Assembly: GCA_003508835.1 (NCBI GenBank)
Contig: PUFA01000006.1
Span: forward strand, 6,572,001 to 6,636,000
Length of the DNA: 64,000 nucleotides
Reading direction: 5' to 3'
DNA from: Eonycteris spelaea
Lineage: Eukaryota; Chordata; Mammalia; Chiroptera; Pteropodidae
In this document: one piece after another, positions 1 through 14,200 of the stretch
Layout of the letters: each line of letters starts with the position of its first letter
Position numbering within the stretch: the first letter of the stretch is position 1
Notes under the pieces: model-generated
The model's input: the letters and a program-made list of their open reading frames with translations, nothing else
Told to the model about the DNA's origin: nothing
Database searches by the model: none
Made by a program: the position numbers and the translations under genes

Positions 1-1827
1 ATAACCAACAAAGAGCTTGGACTTTGCCCTTTACCTTGTGTTTAGGAGTTTTAAAGGAAGAACTACAAGGCAGGATTTGCAGGTCAGAAAAGCTCATCTG
101 GCAGCTGGTGCTGGAGAAGAGATCCTAGAGTGGGAAGATCAATGGGAATGTGTTGCAATGGTCAGGCATAAAAATGAGGCTTTAACCAGTGCTTGGTAAT
201 TAATGGGGATAGGGAAGAGAGAATGGACTGGAGAGATCAAACAGAATGAGAATGAAAGTGCTATGGGAGCAATGAGTTTGGGTGTTCACAAAGTATTCAC
301 AACTTTAGCTGCATTGGTTAATACACATGCTGAATGGGAACCCAGCTGTGAGAATGAAGAGACAAGAGTTGAGGATGACTTCCCTCTTTTAGGCTTTGTT
401 GCCTTGCAGTTCCCTGAACTGCTCTTTCTTCTGGGTCACACCTGGGGTAACCAGCAGGGAAACTGTGCTAACTCAGCTTCTCTGAACAGTTGCCAGGGGC
501 CTGAGTGAGAGGGGACTATAAGAGCTGACTGGTTCTTGGATAGCCACCCCCCAAACTTGTATTTTACAGATAGAGAGACTGAAGTCCAGAATGAAGTTAC
601 AGATAAAAATACTTAGGTTTCCCCTCCAGTTTTGGCTGATAATGTGCAGGACAAAATGCCAAGAGTGCAGTGCCTTTGTCAGGAGACCACAGTTAGAGAA
701 AGAATTAGCTAACATTAATTGAGCACTATTATGACCAAACATTTATCTAGACAATGCATAACAACCAATTTCCTGTTTAGTTCTTGAGCAATACTCGAGT
801 GATATCCGTTTTTATAGATGAGTGTAACTGACATAGAGAAGTAAGTAACTTACCCAAGGTCATTTATCAAATGAAGTAGCTATGACCAGGTTTGAACCCC
901 AATTCATTCCAACGCCTATGAGCCTGAAGATTCAGTTCATATCCCAGCTCTGCCATTCCTAGTTGTGAATGTGAATAATATTTTATTATTCAGTCTGCTT
1001 TATTATTTGTACAATGAAAATATAAACTTGCCTTACCTAGTAATACTCTAAGGGTTTTGTGAGGATCAGATGAGGCCCAGTATAGGTTAACAGTATATAA
1101 ATGCTGAAAATAATTTAAAAACTGTGTCTGGTAATGCCATCTTCAGGACTGGGACCCAAACTTTCTTATTTATTACGTCCTTGCAAATCCATTTCAGTTT
1201 GGTCAGATTCATGTAGTTCTACAAGGGGAGTAGGCAGGATAACATAGGATGTAACAGCAAGTGTTTGGAAGCCAGACAGACCTGGATTTGAGCAACAGGC
1301 ATAAGAGACTGAAGAATTTCTAGGAAGAAGGAATGGTAATGTGGTGAAGGGGGAACCAGAGAGCTTGTCTTGAAAATGTATTTCATAACAAGCACACTGC
1401 TGAGTTGCTGTTAGAGGTCATGGGTAGTTAAAGCACCCAATTCACTCCCTAGTACTGACATCTTATTTAGTCCCTATCTGCCACTCACTCTGTAACCTTA
1501 GACTTCACCACTCTGAGCTGTTTCCTACCTCCTAAAGTTTGTTGTGAAGATTAAAGAGGTAATAAGCCTATAAAGCATAGATTAGACCTGAGCACACAGT
1601 TGCCACGAGGTTGAAGGAGTGCCGCGGGTCTACCTTGGAAGTGCACCTTTGGGTGCTCATTGCATTTGAATCTCAGACACACTGTGTGCGCGAGGGAAAA
1701 CAGAGGGAATCAGGCTTGGAGACTCTCCAGAGAGGCTGAGCGATTTGCTCACGGTCACACAATCATGCAGAAGTGGAGCTGGCTCTTCGAGCCTTTGGCT
1801 CAGTATTCCTCGTTGTTCCTGCCACAG
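1..1827 (+). other. INPP5B: INPP5B upstream intron (partial)
   Basis: No coding exon could be supported here. The PH-domain exons of the long INPP5B isoform, expected upstream of exon 1828-2204, were not found in any frame, so the window probably opens inside an intron. About 766-950 and 1420-1600 look like MIR SINE remnants, with the typical 'gaaactgaggc / tgtaacctt' type of wording. The last part of the segment becomes GC-richer towards the CpG island and ends in an acceptor (cctgccacag) at 1827. Confidence 0.6.
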
Positions 1828-2204
1828 GCTTCAACCCTGAGACCCCGGATCCTGAGTTCCTGTGGCTGTCTCGCTACAAGTGCACAGAGAGAAACCCTCG
1901 CAGCGCGGGTGGAATTCGGCCTCAGGCACCTGGCCGGGGTGCACCAGAAAAGGCGGAGGCAGGTATCCGTCTTGGAAAGGGTGGTGGGGATTGGAGGAGG
2001 CTCGGCTGCAGGGGCGGGCTTCGCTCTGTTTAGGGGGTGGGGCCATGGAGCAGTCCAGCCTTCGATTGGTGGAGGTGGCTCACGGGGGCGGGGCCCTCTT
2101 GGGGGCGGTGCAGGCGGGGCGACGCGAGCGGTGCGATGAAGAGCTCGAAGGAGCAGATTGGGAAATGTCCGCCGCCGCCGGCTCTCGGGAGTGCGACCCT
2201 GCAG
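1828..2204 (+). CDS. INPP5B: INPP5B linker exon with internal start codons; frameshifted
   Basis: The acceptor is cctgccacag|gcttc and the donor is ctgcag|gtctga. The 5' part reads [19 protein letters not shown] in frame 0 (ttc at 1830), like the linker after the PH domain in human and mouse. The 3' part ([34 protein letters not shown]) is in frame 2. The switch lies around 1890-1912, where about 20 bases stand in place of the roughly 30 expected, a net loss of about 10. Frame 0 stops at 2031-2033. The exon is 377 nt. With about 10 more bases it would be a symmetric (phase 1-1) exon that could be skipped without changing frame. ATG 2045 and ATG 2165 are both in the frame of the downstream exons and could start short isoforms of 789 and 749 residues. 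Confidence 0.8.
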
Positions 2205-5200
2205 GTCTGAGGGGCGATGGGAAGCTGGATTGGTGCTCAGGGCCAGGGGCCGTGGGGGGGGGGGGCCTGGCCCTCGAATGGGCAGGGCCTGCGGTTTGGT
2301 GGGTGGACGCGCTGGGCGAAGACCAAGGTCCTCGCCCTGGGAAGGCGGGGACACGGGCTGAAGTTCTGCGGGGATATTAGTTATTCTTAGCCGAGCGTGC
2401 CGAGCGCGGGCGTGTGGCAGTGGGGGTACTCCAGAATCCCGAGACTGGGGTTGTAGTAAAGCTGCGTTTCTAACTCTGTGTGTGACCTGGGGCCAGTCGC
2501 TGCCCCTCTTTGAGCCTCAGTTTCTCCATTCCTAACCTTCGGTGTATTTCTTCAGCCCCGACTTTTCGAGTTTGGCTTGTGTGGGGGTGCAGTCGCCTCG
2601 ACAGAGCATTTCTTTTGGGTAAGGAATGGTTCGTGTTATTAGGACTACCTTCCTTTCTTGTGGGTCCTCAGCCCCTGTGATGGATGGGTCCATGCCCAGA
2701 CCTGGAGTCCAGGAGAGCCCTGTCCACCCTGGGACTAGAGACCAGAAGGAGGTTGCAGGTGAAGGGGATTAAATTGTTTCCACCCATCCCTTGGTGGACA
2801 GTGTCGTGCAGCACAAAAGGCCAATTGTTGAGCAAGGGTTTTGGAGAGCATGAGGCCCAGGGCTGAAATTTGGGTCAGTCTGGTGCTTTGAGAGGACCTG
2901 CAGATCTGTATTTTCTGTCCAGCTCCTAGGTTTTCGCCAGGGCATCCAGGTATTTTTTTCTCCTGGGTGTGCTCATGCAGCTCGGGTTACGTGGGAGCTT
3001 TGGCATGACCACTAGTACCCATTTGTGCCTCTTTTCTCCGCCGTTTGCTAGAGATGAAGAATCTGTCAAGTAGCCATGTGAAGTGTGGGCCAGCACTCCA
3101 CTTGCTCTTACAAGGCTTGGAACCTATGAGGGGCCGGGGGGGGGGGGTGGGGGGTGGAATGGCATGTTGCATAAGTTTGTAGAATGAGAGGAAACGAGGC
3201 GAGAGAAGGACTTCCTCAGTGCTTATGCTTTCCCTTCATTGCAGCCACCACAAGACATGGTCAAAGCACTTGATGATGCTGATAGTTTGTATCTTTCATG
3301 TGCTTATCTCAGTTCACTTGAAGAGGTGATCTTGAGACAACTATTGCTTCAGTTTCCATGACATTCTGGGCTATGATGCTGGGACCCATAGAGTTAAGAT
3401 ATTAAGAACATATCCTTTCCTTGCTCCTCAAAAGAGGATGACAGGCCCAATGGCAACAGAAAAAGGTGGGTTCTCTCTTCTCTGCCCGCACAGCAGAACC
3501 AGGCTGTTGAAATGTTTCATTCCCTAAGTAGAGAGAGGTCTTCGCTGAGAAGTCAGCACAGGTCTGAAGCCCCTCGTGGTAAATGGTGCAGGGATCTCAG
3601 AATTTTTCGTTTCCTTTTTTTTAAAAAGAAGAGAAAAAAAGAAAAGTAGCTACATGCTGTCAAGGTTTTGGTTTTATTTTTAATTTGAAATGATTTGTCC
3701 CCATTGTAATACTTCCAGTAAGTGGGATGACTGTATTAATTACTAAATTGCTCATGTTAAAATTGGGAAGAAATGACATCAAGCCCCCCTGTTCTGTTTG
3801 GGTCAGCTCTGTTTCTGGAGTTGCTCTGGCCTCAGAGGAGAATCACATTTACAATCAGTGGGAGAAACCCTTTTGGCCTCCTCTGGATGTTCTGGAGAGT
3901 CTAGACCCCAAGGGAAACAGGTAGTGGATTTGGTTCTCTCCATATGCATATGGTCAAAATATCCACTTCTCAGTAGCCTGGGGGAACCAACCGGAGGCTA
4001 AAGGTTGCTTTAAAATTCTATTTACGATGCATATCAGGAGACACAGAGCTCCCCTGAGGAGCGGACAGTCTGACAGAGAGGGATCAGTGAGTCCATAAAT
4101 AGAGGTGAGAGAGTGTAGGGTCGACGCAGCAGGCGGTGGTCCTTGTAGAGTGAGCACTTTAAAGGCCTAGGTATTTGGGGGACAAGGTGAATCTGGTCTT
4201 TTCTCCTTGTCTTTGCCTGGGTAGCGAAAGGAAAGCACTCACGTTGATGCTTCTCTCCCAAGCATCTACTCCTTTCTTTTGGTCTCTGCTAAATTCAGGG
4301 TGTCAGGGCAAGCTTGCTACGGATTGTGGTAGAAAAGTGAAATGCCCTTAGTTTCAGGTTGGAGTCCATGTCTTCCGGTTCAGACCCGTGTCTTTGAGCT
4401 AAGTCGTGATGTTAAAGTACAATGTAATGCTTCGAGCGGAGAGGCAGCCTGTTCATCTGATTGGCCTCTTCAGCTGCCAAGACCTTGTGCTCGTGTCAGA
4501 CAAGTAGCTGTTGTAGGGAGAGTTTTTTTCCACTTCTTCACTTACTTAACTGCTCTTCCTTGTGGAGCTTTTTCTTTCCTTAAAAAGAAATAAGGAGAAA
4601 AGCCTCCTTATTTCTATCTAGCAACTGAAGGTGCTCTTATCCAGAAAACTCCTTGAGGGATCTGGCTCAGTTCTCATCCATGTCCTCGTGTAAAGTATTC
4701 ACCTGCATTTCATCCTGAGCACATGCAAAGACCTGGGCTGTGTTCTGGAGGATTCTGAGCTATGCACCAGAAAGGAAATAGCTACTTAGAAGTCTCACTG
4801 GGACAGTTCTAGGCCAGTTTAACAAAGTGGTGATACCAAACAAATTTTGGTCTTTTTGAGGTGATTTTTTTTTTTTTATTCCATGGTTGATTCAAAGTGA
4901 GGCAGCTTTGTAGTAACTCAAATTAAGAATGAGATGTACTATGAGTTTTTTTTCCTTTGGACCTAGGAAACAAAATATTAAAGTTTGTTTGGCCTGAGAA
5001 AGGAAATGGATGCTATTTATATCTCAGGGTAGCATAAAGGGTAACCTAGATTTATCAGGGTAGAAGCCAGAGAGAATGTTGGAGAAACAGCCCCCTGGGT
5101 GTGTCTGTCTATTTGACTGTCTGTCCGTCTTTCTCTCTCAAGTAAAGTGTGCGTGACCAACATCCTTTTAGCCTAGAGAAAATGGATTTCCCTGGATTTT

Positions 5201-8200
5201 TATCCTACAAGTAGAAATAACGCCCATCATCTCCACTTTTGTGGTAAGCTCTGCAGGCTGCTAAGCAAATTAATTTGAATAATTTTGTTTCTTTAAACAA
5301 AAGAGAACGGTTTATTTTTCTTCCTCCTTTTCTTGTTCCCTTCTCCATTTTCCCTCATTGTCCCATTTAACCTTGTGTTTGTTTTCAGTACAGGAGAAAC
5401 CCCTGAAAACGTCTTTCCTTCAGAAAACAGTTTTGGAATTCTACAGTAGGAGCCTAGAGCAAGAGAGGTGACCCACAAAAACGTCAGAAGTAGAACTTTG
5501 CACAGAAAAATCCTCAGGGAATGAAGGTTCAGGAATAGGGATGAATCAATATTTATTAGAGGAAAGACAGTGTTGGAACATAGAAGCTAACTGATTTGCA
5601 TGTTTTCTTTGCTGCTTAAAATATACTGTAACAAATTTGTAGGCCTTCCCGGTGATGCATATGTGAACTGAAGCTAGCAAGTATGAATGATGAGAACCTG
5701 AGCAAAATATATGTCCAAGTGGCCTGGATATTTGTATATTCATTTTTATTTTCATTATTGCACCTTAGTACAATACTGGACGTGACTCTTCACTTTCCTT
5801 TCTTCCACCTGTAAAATGGAAGTGAATGTTTGCCTCCCAAAAGGTCACACAGGACTTAAGGAATGCTAAATTATTTAGGGGTGCTTTCATTTAGGAAACA
5901 CATTTAAGAATTTCAGATTCCCACCTCCAAGACCTTAGAAACTGGCCGCCTTCTTCAGGGCCTATCCTAGGCTGGTTTCTTCCAAATAGCTACACTCATT
6001 TTCTTCTTTACTCCTTCCTTCCCTCCAGTTTATTTTCTCTAGAGGCAATCACTAAAACCTCAGTCATCCTTGACTCTTCTTTCCCTTCTTATGTCTAATA
6101 ACCAAATTCTGTCCAAAAAATTTTTAAACTCCATAGTTCATGTTGGTATCCTCTTACCAGAACTAATGCAGTGATGAGTCTTCCTAACCTTAAGACTCCT
6201 TCTCCCTTAGGGATCTCTTTAGAACATGACTTTTATTGTGCCTTACAATTTTGTATGTGAACTTGAATGTTACATCCTTTCCTGTTGTCTACAGAATAAC
6301 GTTCAGATTCTTTAGTTCAGGTTCAAGTCCTGCACAGCCTGGCTTATCCCTGGCTTCTAGTCTTAGCTGCCTTAATGCACCTTCATTTCCTCTGACTTTA
6401 CACTCGACTGTTCATTATTACTGGATAAGTCCTGTGCTTTTTCATCTGCTTGTTGACTGCTCATTCAGCTACATTTTTACAAGCTTGAACTTGCTTCTGG
6501 TAGCATTTTGCATCCTCTCTCCTCCCCAAATGTCAACCTAATCCCTTGTATATCAGTAGGTGCTCAAAAAATGTCTTTCTCCTTTTTGAACCATAGAGAC
6601 CCTTAGAGCTCATAGCCTGAAGTGTTTTGGGCCTGCACAACTCCTGTCCCCTTCCTCTTTGAGCATGCTCTGCACTTCTCTCCCCTCTTCCTGGTTTGCT
6701 CCTGCTCACTTCTCTTTCAGCTTTATCATCAGACCACAGGAAGTTCACAGAAGGCCCAGTAAAGGGAGAGCCTGGAGGAAAAAGTCAAGTCATTTCTCCA
6801 ATAGCCTGTCACCACTACAACCTGTTGCTGGAACGTAATTGCACTCACTGTTTTTCTTCTTGAAAGCTAAACTGATCATATTTAGTCCTTGCTAACTAAC
6901 CCAAGTTGCATTTACACAGTGCATATTGGATTTCGAGTCACAGGCTCAAAGGTTTGCAGGGCACAGGATTTGTTTTTAGAGATGTCTCTCTCATTTTAAA
7001 TGCCTAAGTCTATGGCTCTTTTTTAAGCCATAAGATAATGGGAAATGTTGAAAAGAAAGAAAAATACCTAAGAATAATGGTTATTTGACTTTTAAGAAAG
7101 TAACAGAACTACTCGGTTTCGCAGCCCAAGTAGTTTTCCATTTCTTTTTTTTTTTAATGCTGGGTTGACCAGTTGGTTTTTTTAGGCTTGTTCTCAAGAA
7201 AGTTCCCCTGCCTTATGTTCCTATGAGCCATGTACTTAGTTCCCCTTTGTCTTAAGAGTAAAATCCAAACTTTAGCATTCAAAGTTTTACAGTTTGGCTC
7301 TGATATTTGTAATAAAATGTTATTACTAATAAATAAAATAAAATTTTATTTATAAAAAATATATTACTATTATGATTATGATTATTAATTATTGTTATTA
7401 TTAGCAGTTACCATTTATTAAGCACTCACTAATGGTCTGTGGGCCTCATAGTGTGCTACGAAAGTTCTCTAAGAGGATGTCCATTCTTCAGACGAAGAGA
7501 TTGAGGCTCAGAGAAGATAAATAACATGCCTGTGATCACTTACTGGTCAATGACAGAGTTGAGACTAGAACTCAGGTCCTCTGAACCAGTGCTTGAGCCC
7601 TCACCTCTACAGGCCTACATTATTCTTTTGTATCCCCTAATGCTTCTCAACAGAACTTTTTATTTGTACCTTTTTATACTACTTATTATCACTTATTTCT
7701 GAGCATACCATAGTGGCATGTCTTTGTGCTGAAATTATTTCCTCTATCAGAAATGCTTTCTGAACCTCATGCTTTCCTGATAGATAATATAGTTTATTGG
7801 TTAAGGGCACAGACTCTTGACTCAGATTTCTTGTTTTTGAATTCTGACTGTGCCATTTACCAGCTGTGTGTTCTTGGCAAGTTACTTAACCTCTGTGTGT
7901 TTATCTCCAGATCTGTAAAGTGCAGACAATGATAGCACATACCTATGGAGTAGTTATGAAGACCAAATATATGTAAAGTGATTAAAGCCTTGCCTGCTGT
8001 TTATTAAGCCTTAAATATTTACTATTACTATTATTCATGATAACGTTATTATCATTGTCAAAATGAACACAGCCTGACTTGGGTTCTGGTAGCTGGATCT
8101 TGATCTGTTTATCTCCCCATTAATTGAACATATCTCTTGCTGGTATGTGTTGCCCTGTCTTAGACTAAGAGAGCACATAGCATAGTGTCACTAAGCATTG

Positions 8201-11200
8201 TCAGTAGCATTGAACCAACCCACTTACTCCTGCCAGTTTGAAATGTCAGTGTTTTGCTCACATGGTTTTGTAGTATTTTGCTCACAGCATTCTGGAAATG
8301 GAATGCAAAGGCCAGTGACTGAGAAGATAGGAAGGGACACCTCCTCCTAGACCTGTTTTGTAATAGCTCAGGAAGGATAGGCCATGATCCCCACCCAGCA
8401 ATGACAGCCACACACCCACATATCCTGTGGAGACCAGGATGGTACTGCCTTATTATCGAAACAGACTCAACACTTCTCTTCATATAGTATTTACCCCTAA
8501 GAGTTTATAGTTTCATTGAAGATGTTGTGCTCATGTTTGCAAAAGGGGAGTCTGTGGAGTCAAGCAGATCTGGGTGTTAATTGTCCTTGGGCATGTCTGC
8601 TATCTGCTCTGGGCCTCAATAACCTTATTTATAAAATGAGGCCAACAATCAGAAATAAAACATGAAGCACTTGGCACAGTAGCTAGCTATTACAGGGTAC
8701 TAGATAAGATAATTATCAGAGCAGTGGGAGATTAGTTTGGAGTGGTAGAGCAGAGAGAAAAGAACTAATAGTTCTTGAATATCTTTGTGTGCCAGGCATT
8801 GTGTTGGACTCTTACCTCATTTAGATTTCATTTGTTTATTCTTTTGATTTCTTTATAAGTTGGGTGGTGTTATCCTCATTTTACAAATGAGGAAACAAAT
8901 TAAGTAATTTGTTTGAGGTTTCATATGAGGTAGTGGATATAGCCAGTAAAATAGCCAGGTCTATTGTGTTCCAAAGCCCAAAGCTTTTCCAAAACACTCT
9001 AATTTCTCTTAAAGTGCCAAACCAGTCATGGACAAGAAGGCCTACAGAATTCATAGAAATGACTGCCGAGGACTAGTGTGGTTGGAGAGTGCTTTGTGAC
9101 GGAGGACACAGGAGTTGAGGCTAGGCTTTGAAGGAGAGGTGGCCAGAAAGTAGGAGGGACTTTATATGGAGGTAGGAGTGAGGGTGGCATGCATAGGGAA
9201 CTGGTCTGTTTAGATTGGGCTTTTGTCTTTGGGTGGTAGATTGGTGAGAGAGAGTAGGGCCAGTTTGCAAAGGGCCTCATATGCCAGTTCAGCCAGTCTG
9301 GATCTTAATGTTCAGGCAGTGGTGTAATACCGAACAGGGAGAGATGAAGTCACAGTTTAATCTGGCCAAGTCCAGAGACTGAATTGGGTAGGGAGAATGG
9401 GAAGACCTCTTGGTCGGGAGACTCTTGAGGTAACAAGTGAGGAGAGGATGACTTGGAGGAAGCCAGCTGTGAGAATCAAGGGACCAATGACTGACTGGAT
9501 GACTGAATGGTTCTGGGGGCCCGAGGAGAGGGGTGAGTGAGTGGCAGATTGCAAACCTGACTGAGAGGGAGAATGATGGTGCTGGTGATAGAAGAGAGAG
9601 CTTAGGGAAAGGGCCCAAAGGGCAAAGCACAGTTTTACCTGGGACCCACCCATGCACACAACATCTTGTAGAGATGCTTGGGAGGCAGTTGAGGGACCGG
9701 AGTTCAGGCAGAGCTGGACAGCTTTGTTTAGAATTAACTGTGGACTGATGACTAATTTTAAAAAAAATTTTGGGGTGACATTCCTTAATAAAATTATATA
9801 GGTTTCAAGTGTACAGTTCTATAATACATCATCTGTATATTGCATTGTATGTTCACCACCCAAAGTCAAATCTCCTTCCATCACTGTATATATGACCCCC
9901 TCTACTGATAATTTTGTAAAAGATAAAAAACAAGATCTCAATCTGTGCTGTCCAACATGGTAGCCCCTAGCTACAAGTGGCTAGGTAAATAAAATTAAAA
10001 ATTCATTTCTGATTCACTCTAGCACATTTTTAAGTGTTTAGGTGTGGCTAGTGGCTGCTATTTTGGGCAGCACAGTTATAGAACATTTCTGTCATCACAG
10101 AAAGTTCTTTTAGGCAACACTGGTCTAGATCTTGGGGAATACCTACAAATACCTAGAAGACCTACAGGGATTGGGGGACAGTAAGAGGAGAAGACAGAGC
10201 AAATGAATTAAGAAATAATGTTGTTGCTTCTCAGACAATTTTCAAAAGAATTGGGGTATTTGGATTTTGGTGTGAATTTACCTTTTTTCCCTATGTGATG
10301 TCATGTTTCAGAAAAATCCCATACCCCGAATCAGTGTTAGGCCTTGGCTATAAGACACTGAAACTGAGGCTTTGTCACCTGACTTTGTTTTGTAGATCTG
10401 GGCCTTGAATAGGTCTGATTTGGCTTCTAGGCATCTTTCAGCCATGTAGTTTGAAAGCCTTGAGTTAACCATAGGAAAGGAAAACAGCAACCAAATGAGC
10501 TAGATACTGTTATCTTTGTTCAGATGAGGAAGTAGAAGCTAAGAGAAGATAGTTAACTTACTCCGGATCATATAGTTAGTAAGTGGCAAGGTCAGAAATG
10601 GAACCTAAGTCTGACTCCGAAACCTATGTGTGTTTATATACATAAAAAAATCTTATTTTCGCTTACTTAGAAAGTACCTGTAAGCAAAAAAAAAATAAAT
10701 CCTACCATTAGAAATGACTACTATTGACAATTGGTGTATACCCTTCCAGCCTTTCCTATGTGTATATATAATTGTCTATATAAATATATATGTACGTTTG
10801 TAAACATGTGTATATACATTCATAAGACATATACTCCAGTCCTTTCTGATACATTTAGATATATCAGGCCATGCTGTTCATTACCATCCTCAATCTTTTA
10901 TCAGCAGTTCTGAAGTCCTTAAAGCTCTGAAGACTGAAAAAAATTTTTTGTAAGTTTGGCCCAAGCTCAATTTGGCAGTAAGACTTGCTTGAATTGACAT
11001 GAGACTATTTATAGGCTTTATTTATCATACTAAGTGTTACCACTCATAAATTGCAGTGTGGAAATATTAAAGTCTTGATTACGGGGTGTTGGCTCAGATT
11101 CTGCTGCAAATGTTGTATAATATATGGCATAAGCATATATTATTTTTCTAAAATCCCCCCAATTCTGAATCCCAAAATACACTTAGCCCCAGGGGTTTCA

Positions 11201-14200
11201 AATAAGGGGCGGTGGATCTGGATCAGGCTATACTGCTTCCTGGCTCAGGAAGTAGCCCAAAGGTTATTGTTGTCTATCTAGTGAGGCATGTGAGAAGGAT
11301 TTTGGTTCTGTAAGATATACAGTGCAATGCACAGAACTTGCAAGAAATATAGAACACTTCTGCACTTTTATGCATCCAGATCAAGCTGCAGTTGTTACTA
11401 TGGTTCGCTTAGTAAGTGGGCTCTTACAGGGAAATGGTTTCAATGGTAGGTGTGAAAGGCGGTCATCAAGAAAGAAATCCAGAAGTGGCAATGAGCTTCT
11501 GCTCTGTGGCTCTTTGCTCAATGTGTTTATTGACTGCATGGTTTGTTCCATATATTGCGGTCAGCGGGGACCACAGGAAAAACATCAGACTCTGCTCCCA
11601 GAAGCTTGTGGTCTAGCTAAAGAGTTTAGACAAATAAAAAGAGTGAAACACAGGTACAGTTCTACTATGATAAATGCCTTGATAGAGGGAAGCACTGGGT
11701 ATATGAGAATATAAGGAGAGGGGCAGAGAAGGCTTTTTGAAGGAGATGACTCTTGCCCTAAATCTTGAAGGATGAGTTCGAAGTTTACCACATAAAGTTA
11801 GATTGAAGGCAGTTAAGATACATGCAGGATCAGGGATGAGGTAAGGAGGCAACATCTAAAAAGACAAATTGTTTCGGTGCAACTGGGTTGGGGATGGGCA
11901 GGGGAGGTAGGAGTGGTGGTGGGAGATGGGGCTGGAAAGGTAGTCTGGGGCTAAAAAGGCCCTTTTATGTAATACTCAGAAGTTGGGTTTTAGTCCGAAG
12001 GTGATGGAAGCTGTTGTGGGATTTTATGCACAATAAGAAAATACATTTGTGTTTTCTTTTCAGTGTTGGCAGAATGGATTAGGGGGTAAGAATGAAGGCA
12101 GGGAAATCTCTGAGTGTGCGTTCCAGAAATGTTCAGGGCCTAAGCTAAGACATAGCAGTAGGGTAGGGAAGAAGGTCAGGTATAAAAATATTTAGGAGAG
12201 AGGATTTTTAGGAATTGGTGACTGGACATGGGAAGAAGGGAAAAATCCCAGATGTCCCTTCTGAGTCTGAGTGACAAAGGATTGGTGGCCTGAGGTTGGA
12301 AAAAGGGCAGAGCGGGAGTGGGGAAGCAGGAGAGGAGGAAGGACAGGAAGCTGTGGCCAGAGAGGGAACCGTAGGACTGCGTGATGGTAAATTTGGTGAA
12401 GAGCTGCTGACAGCCAGCTTCCGTGCCAGATTCAAGAGAGAAAAGATTCCGAGAAGACCGCCAGTGGCTGGAAATCCCCGAACCATGCCTTAAAGTTTCC
12501 ATACATAGAATTAGGAATGAAGATGTTCCAGTCCTTGCTGGACTGAGTCCTGAGGCAGACGATGATGAGATGTAGGTCTGCAAGGCAATTTTCCAGTCAG
12601 TACACTGCCTACTTATGGACCTACGCTGAATCCACAGGGACAAATCACTTGTCCTTTCAGCCTGGCTGTTAGTAGGAACTGCTAAAAAAGCACTGTGAAA
12701 GCACTGGCATGCAGAAACAGAGTCTTATACCTCAATTTGCCTTTGTATTGTAAAGCCCCATGAGGTATTTATATTAAAGTCTCTACTTCATAGGTGAAGA
12801 AACTAAGACTCAAAGAGAGGAAGTAACTTGTCACACAGGAAAGTAATGGTAGAGCTAGACTTCAGCTTAAGTTTCCTGGTATTTTCATGCATGTAACACA
12901 TTGTGGACGTACTGTGCGGCAGATGCTGTTTCAGGCCCCTGGGAAACAGCATGCAGAAGACAAAGTCCCTGCCTCATAGAGCTTACGTTTTAGTGGAAAT
13001 ATCATCTAATCAACCAAGGAATACATATAAGATATAACATCAAATAGTATTAATCTTAGAGGAAAAATGTGAAAGCAAGGTTGTGGTTCCCAAACTGTGT
13101 GCTGAAGCACCCTGGGCTCCCCAATGAACTCAGAGGGACACTGTGGGGCATTTAAAATTCTGAAGGTAAACACAGGATACATGCATCTTTTGCAACACAA
13201 GACAGACTTCTAGCTTGAAGTCATAAACAGTTTCAACATTAAATGGTGCTGCATTCCTTTGATGACATCATACCTTTGTGAAGCTGGATATTTGCTGGCT
13301 GCTGTGGTTAAAAACAAATACCATGCAAAAATCAACATGGAACATTGTGTGTTCTCCACTCGGATTCCAAGTTTGAGAAGTTGTGTGATACCCAACATCT
13401 CATTAGTAAGTAGGTGTGTTCATTCAAAATGAAATAGAAATACTATTTTTTTTCTATTTATGTGTATTATTATTATTTTTGAATTAGTACTAAATTATTA
13501 GCTTACATACTTAGTAATTTATTTGGCCCTATCTACTGAAACAGAACTATTAGGTATTTCTTTTGGCCTAGGGGCACTTTGCAAAAATTATTGAGATAGG
13601 AAGGATGCTGCGGACCAAGAAAGTTCAGGAACCTCTGGAATCAGGGACTAGAGTGATATGGGACAGTTGGGCCTGCTTAGTTGGGGTGTCAGAGAGAGCT
13701 TCTGACATTTGAGCAGGGACCTGAATGAAATGGCGTGAGCAACATGGAGATCTGGAGGAAAAACATTCCAGGCAGAGGGACCAGCAAGAGCAAAGTCCCT
13801 GAGTTGGGAACGAGCTTGACATGTTGCAGGAACAGCAAAAAAAGAAATGTGTCAAGATCAAATTGAGTGATGTAGAGCATAGAGGTAGGGGAGGCCAGAG
13901 AGGTGGAGGCCAGTTAGGTAGGGCTGCAACAAGTCTCTTCTGACTGCCTGGGAAGCTATTTGAAAGTTTTAAGCAGGGAAGTTACTTCATCTGATGCAGT
14001 GATATACTTTCTTTTTTTCCAAGTTCACTGTAGCTGTTGTTTGAAAAACTAACCATAAGAGTGTAAGCACAGAAGCTCAACAACAGTTAGGAATCTGCCA
14101 TCGTAGTCTTAGTGAGAACTTTCAGATATATATATTTTTAGGTAAGGCAACCCTTGGTTGACCTCATAGATTGCAAGGACCTCGTCAGTTTATAATCTCT

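Noticed and set aside
1..1827. PH-domain exons of long INPP5B
   Set aside because: No frame in this stretch resembles the PH domain. They probably lie upstream of the window.
1800..2354. 184-codon proline-rich frame on the - strand
   Set aside because: It is the reverse shadow of a GC-rich exon and CpG island, with low-complexity composition and no domain.
3132..3157. Long G-run as a functional G-quadruplex
   Set aside because: It is a plain homopolymer-like tract deep in an intron, with no other sign of function.
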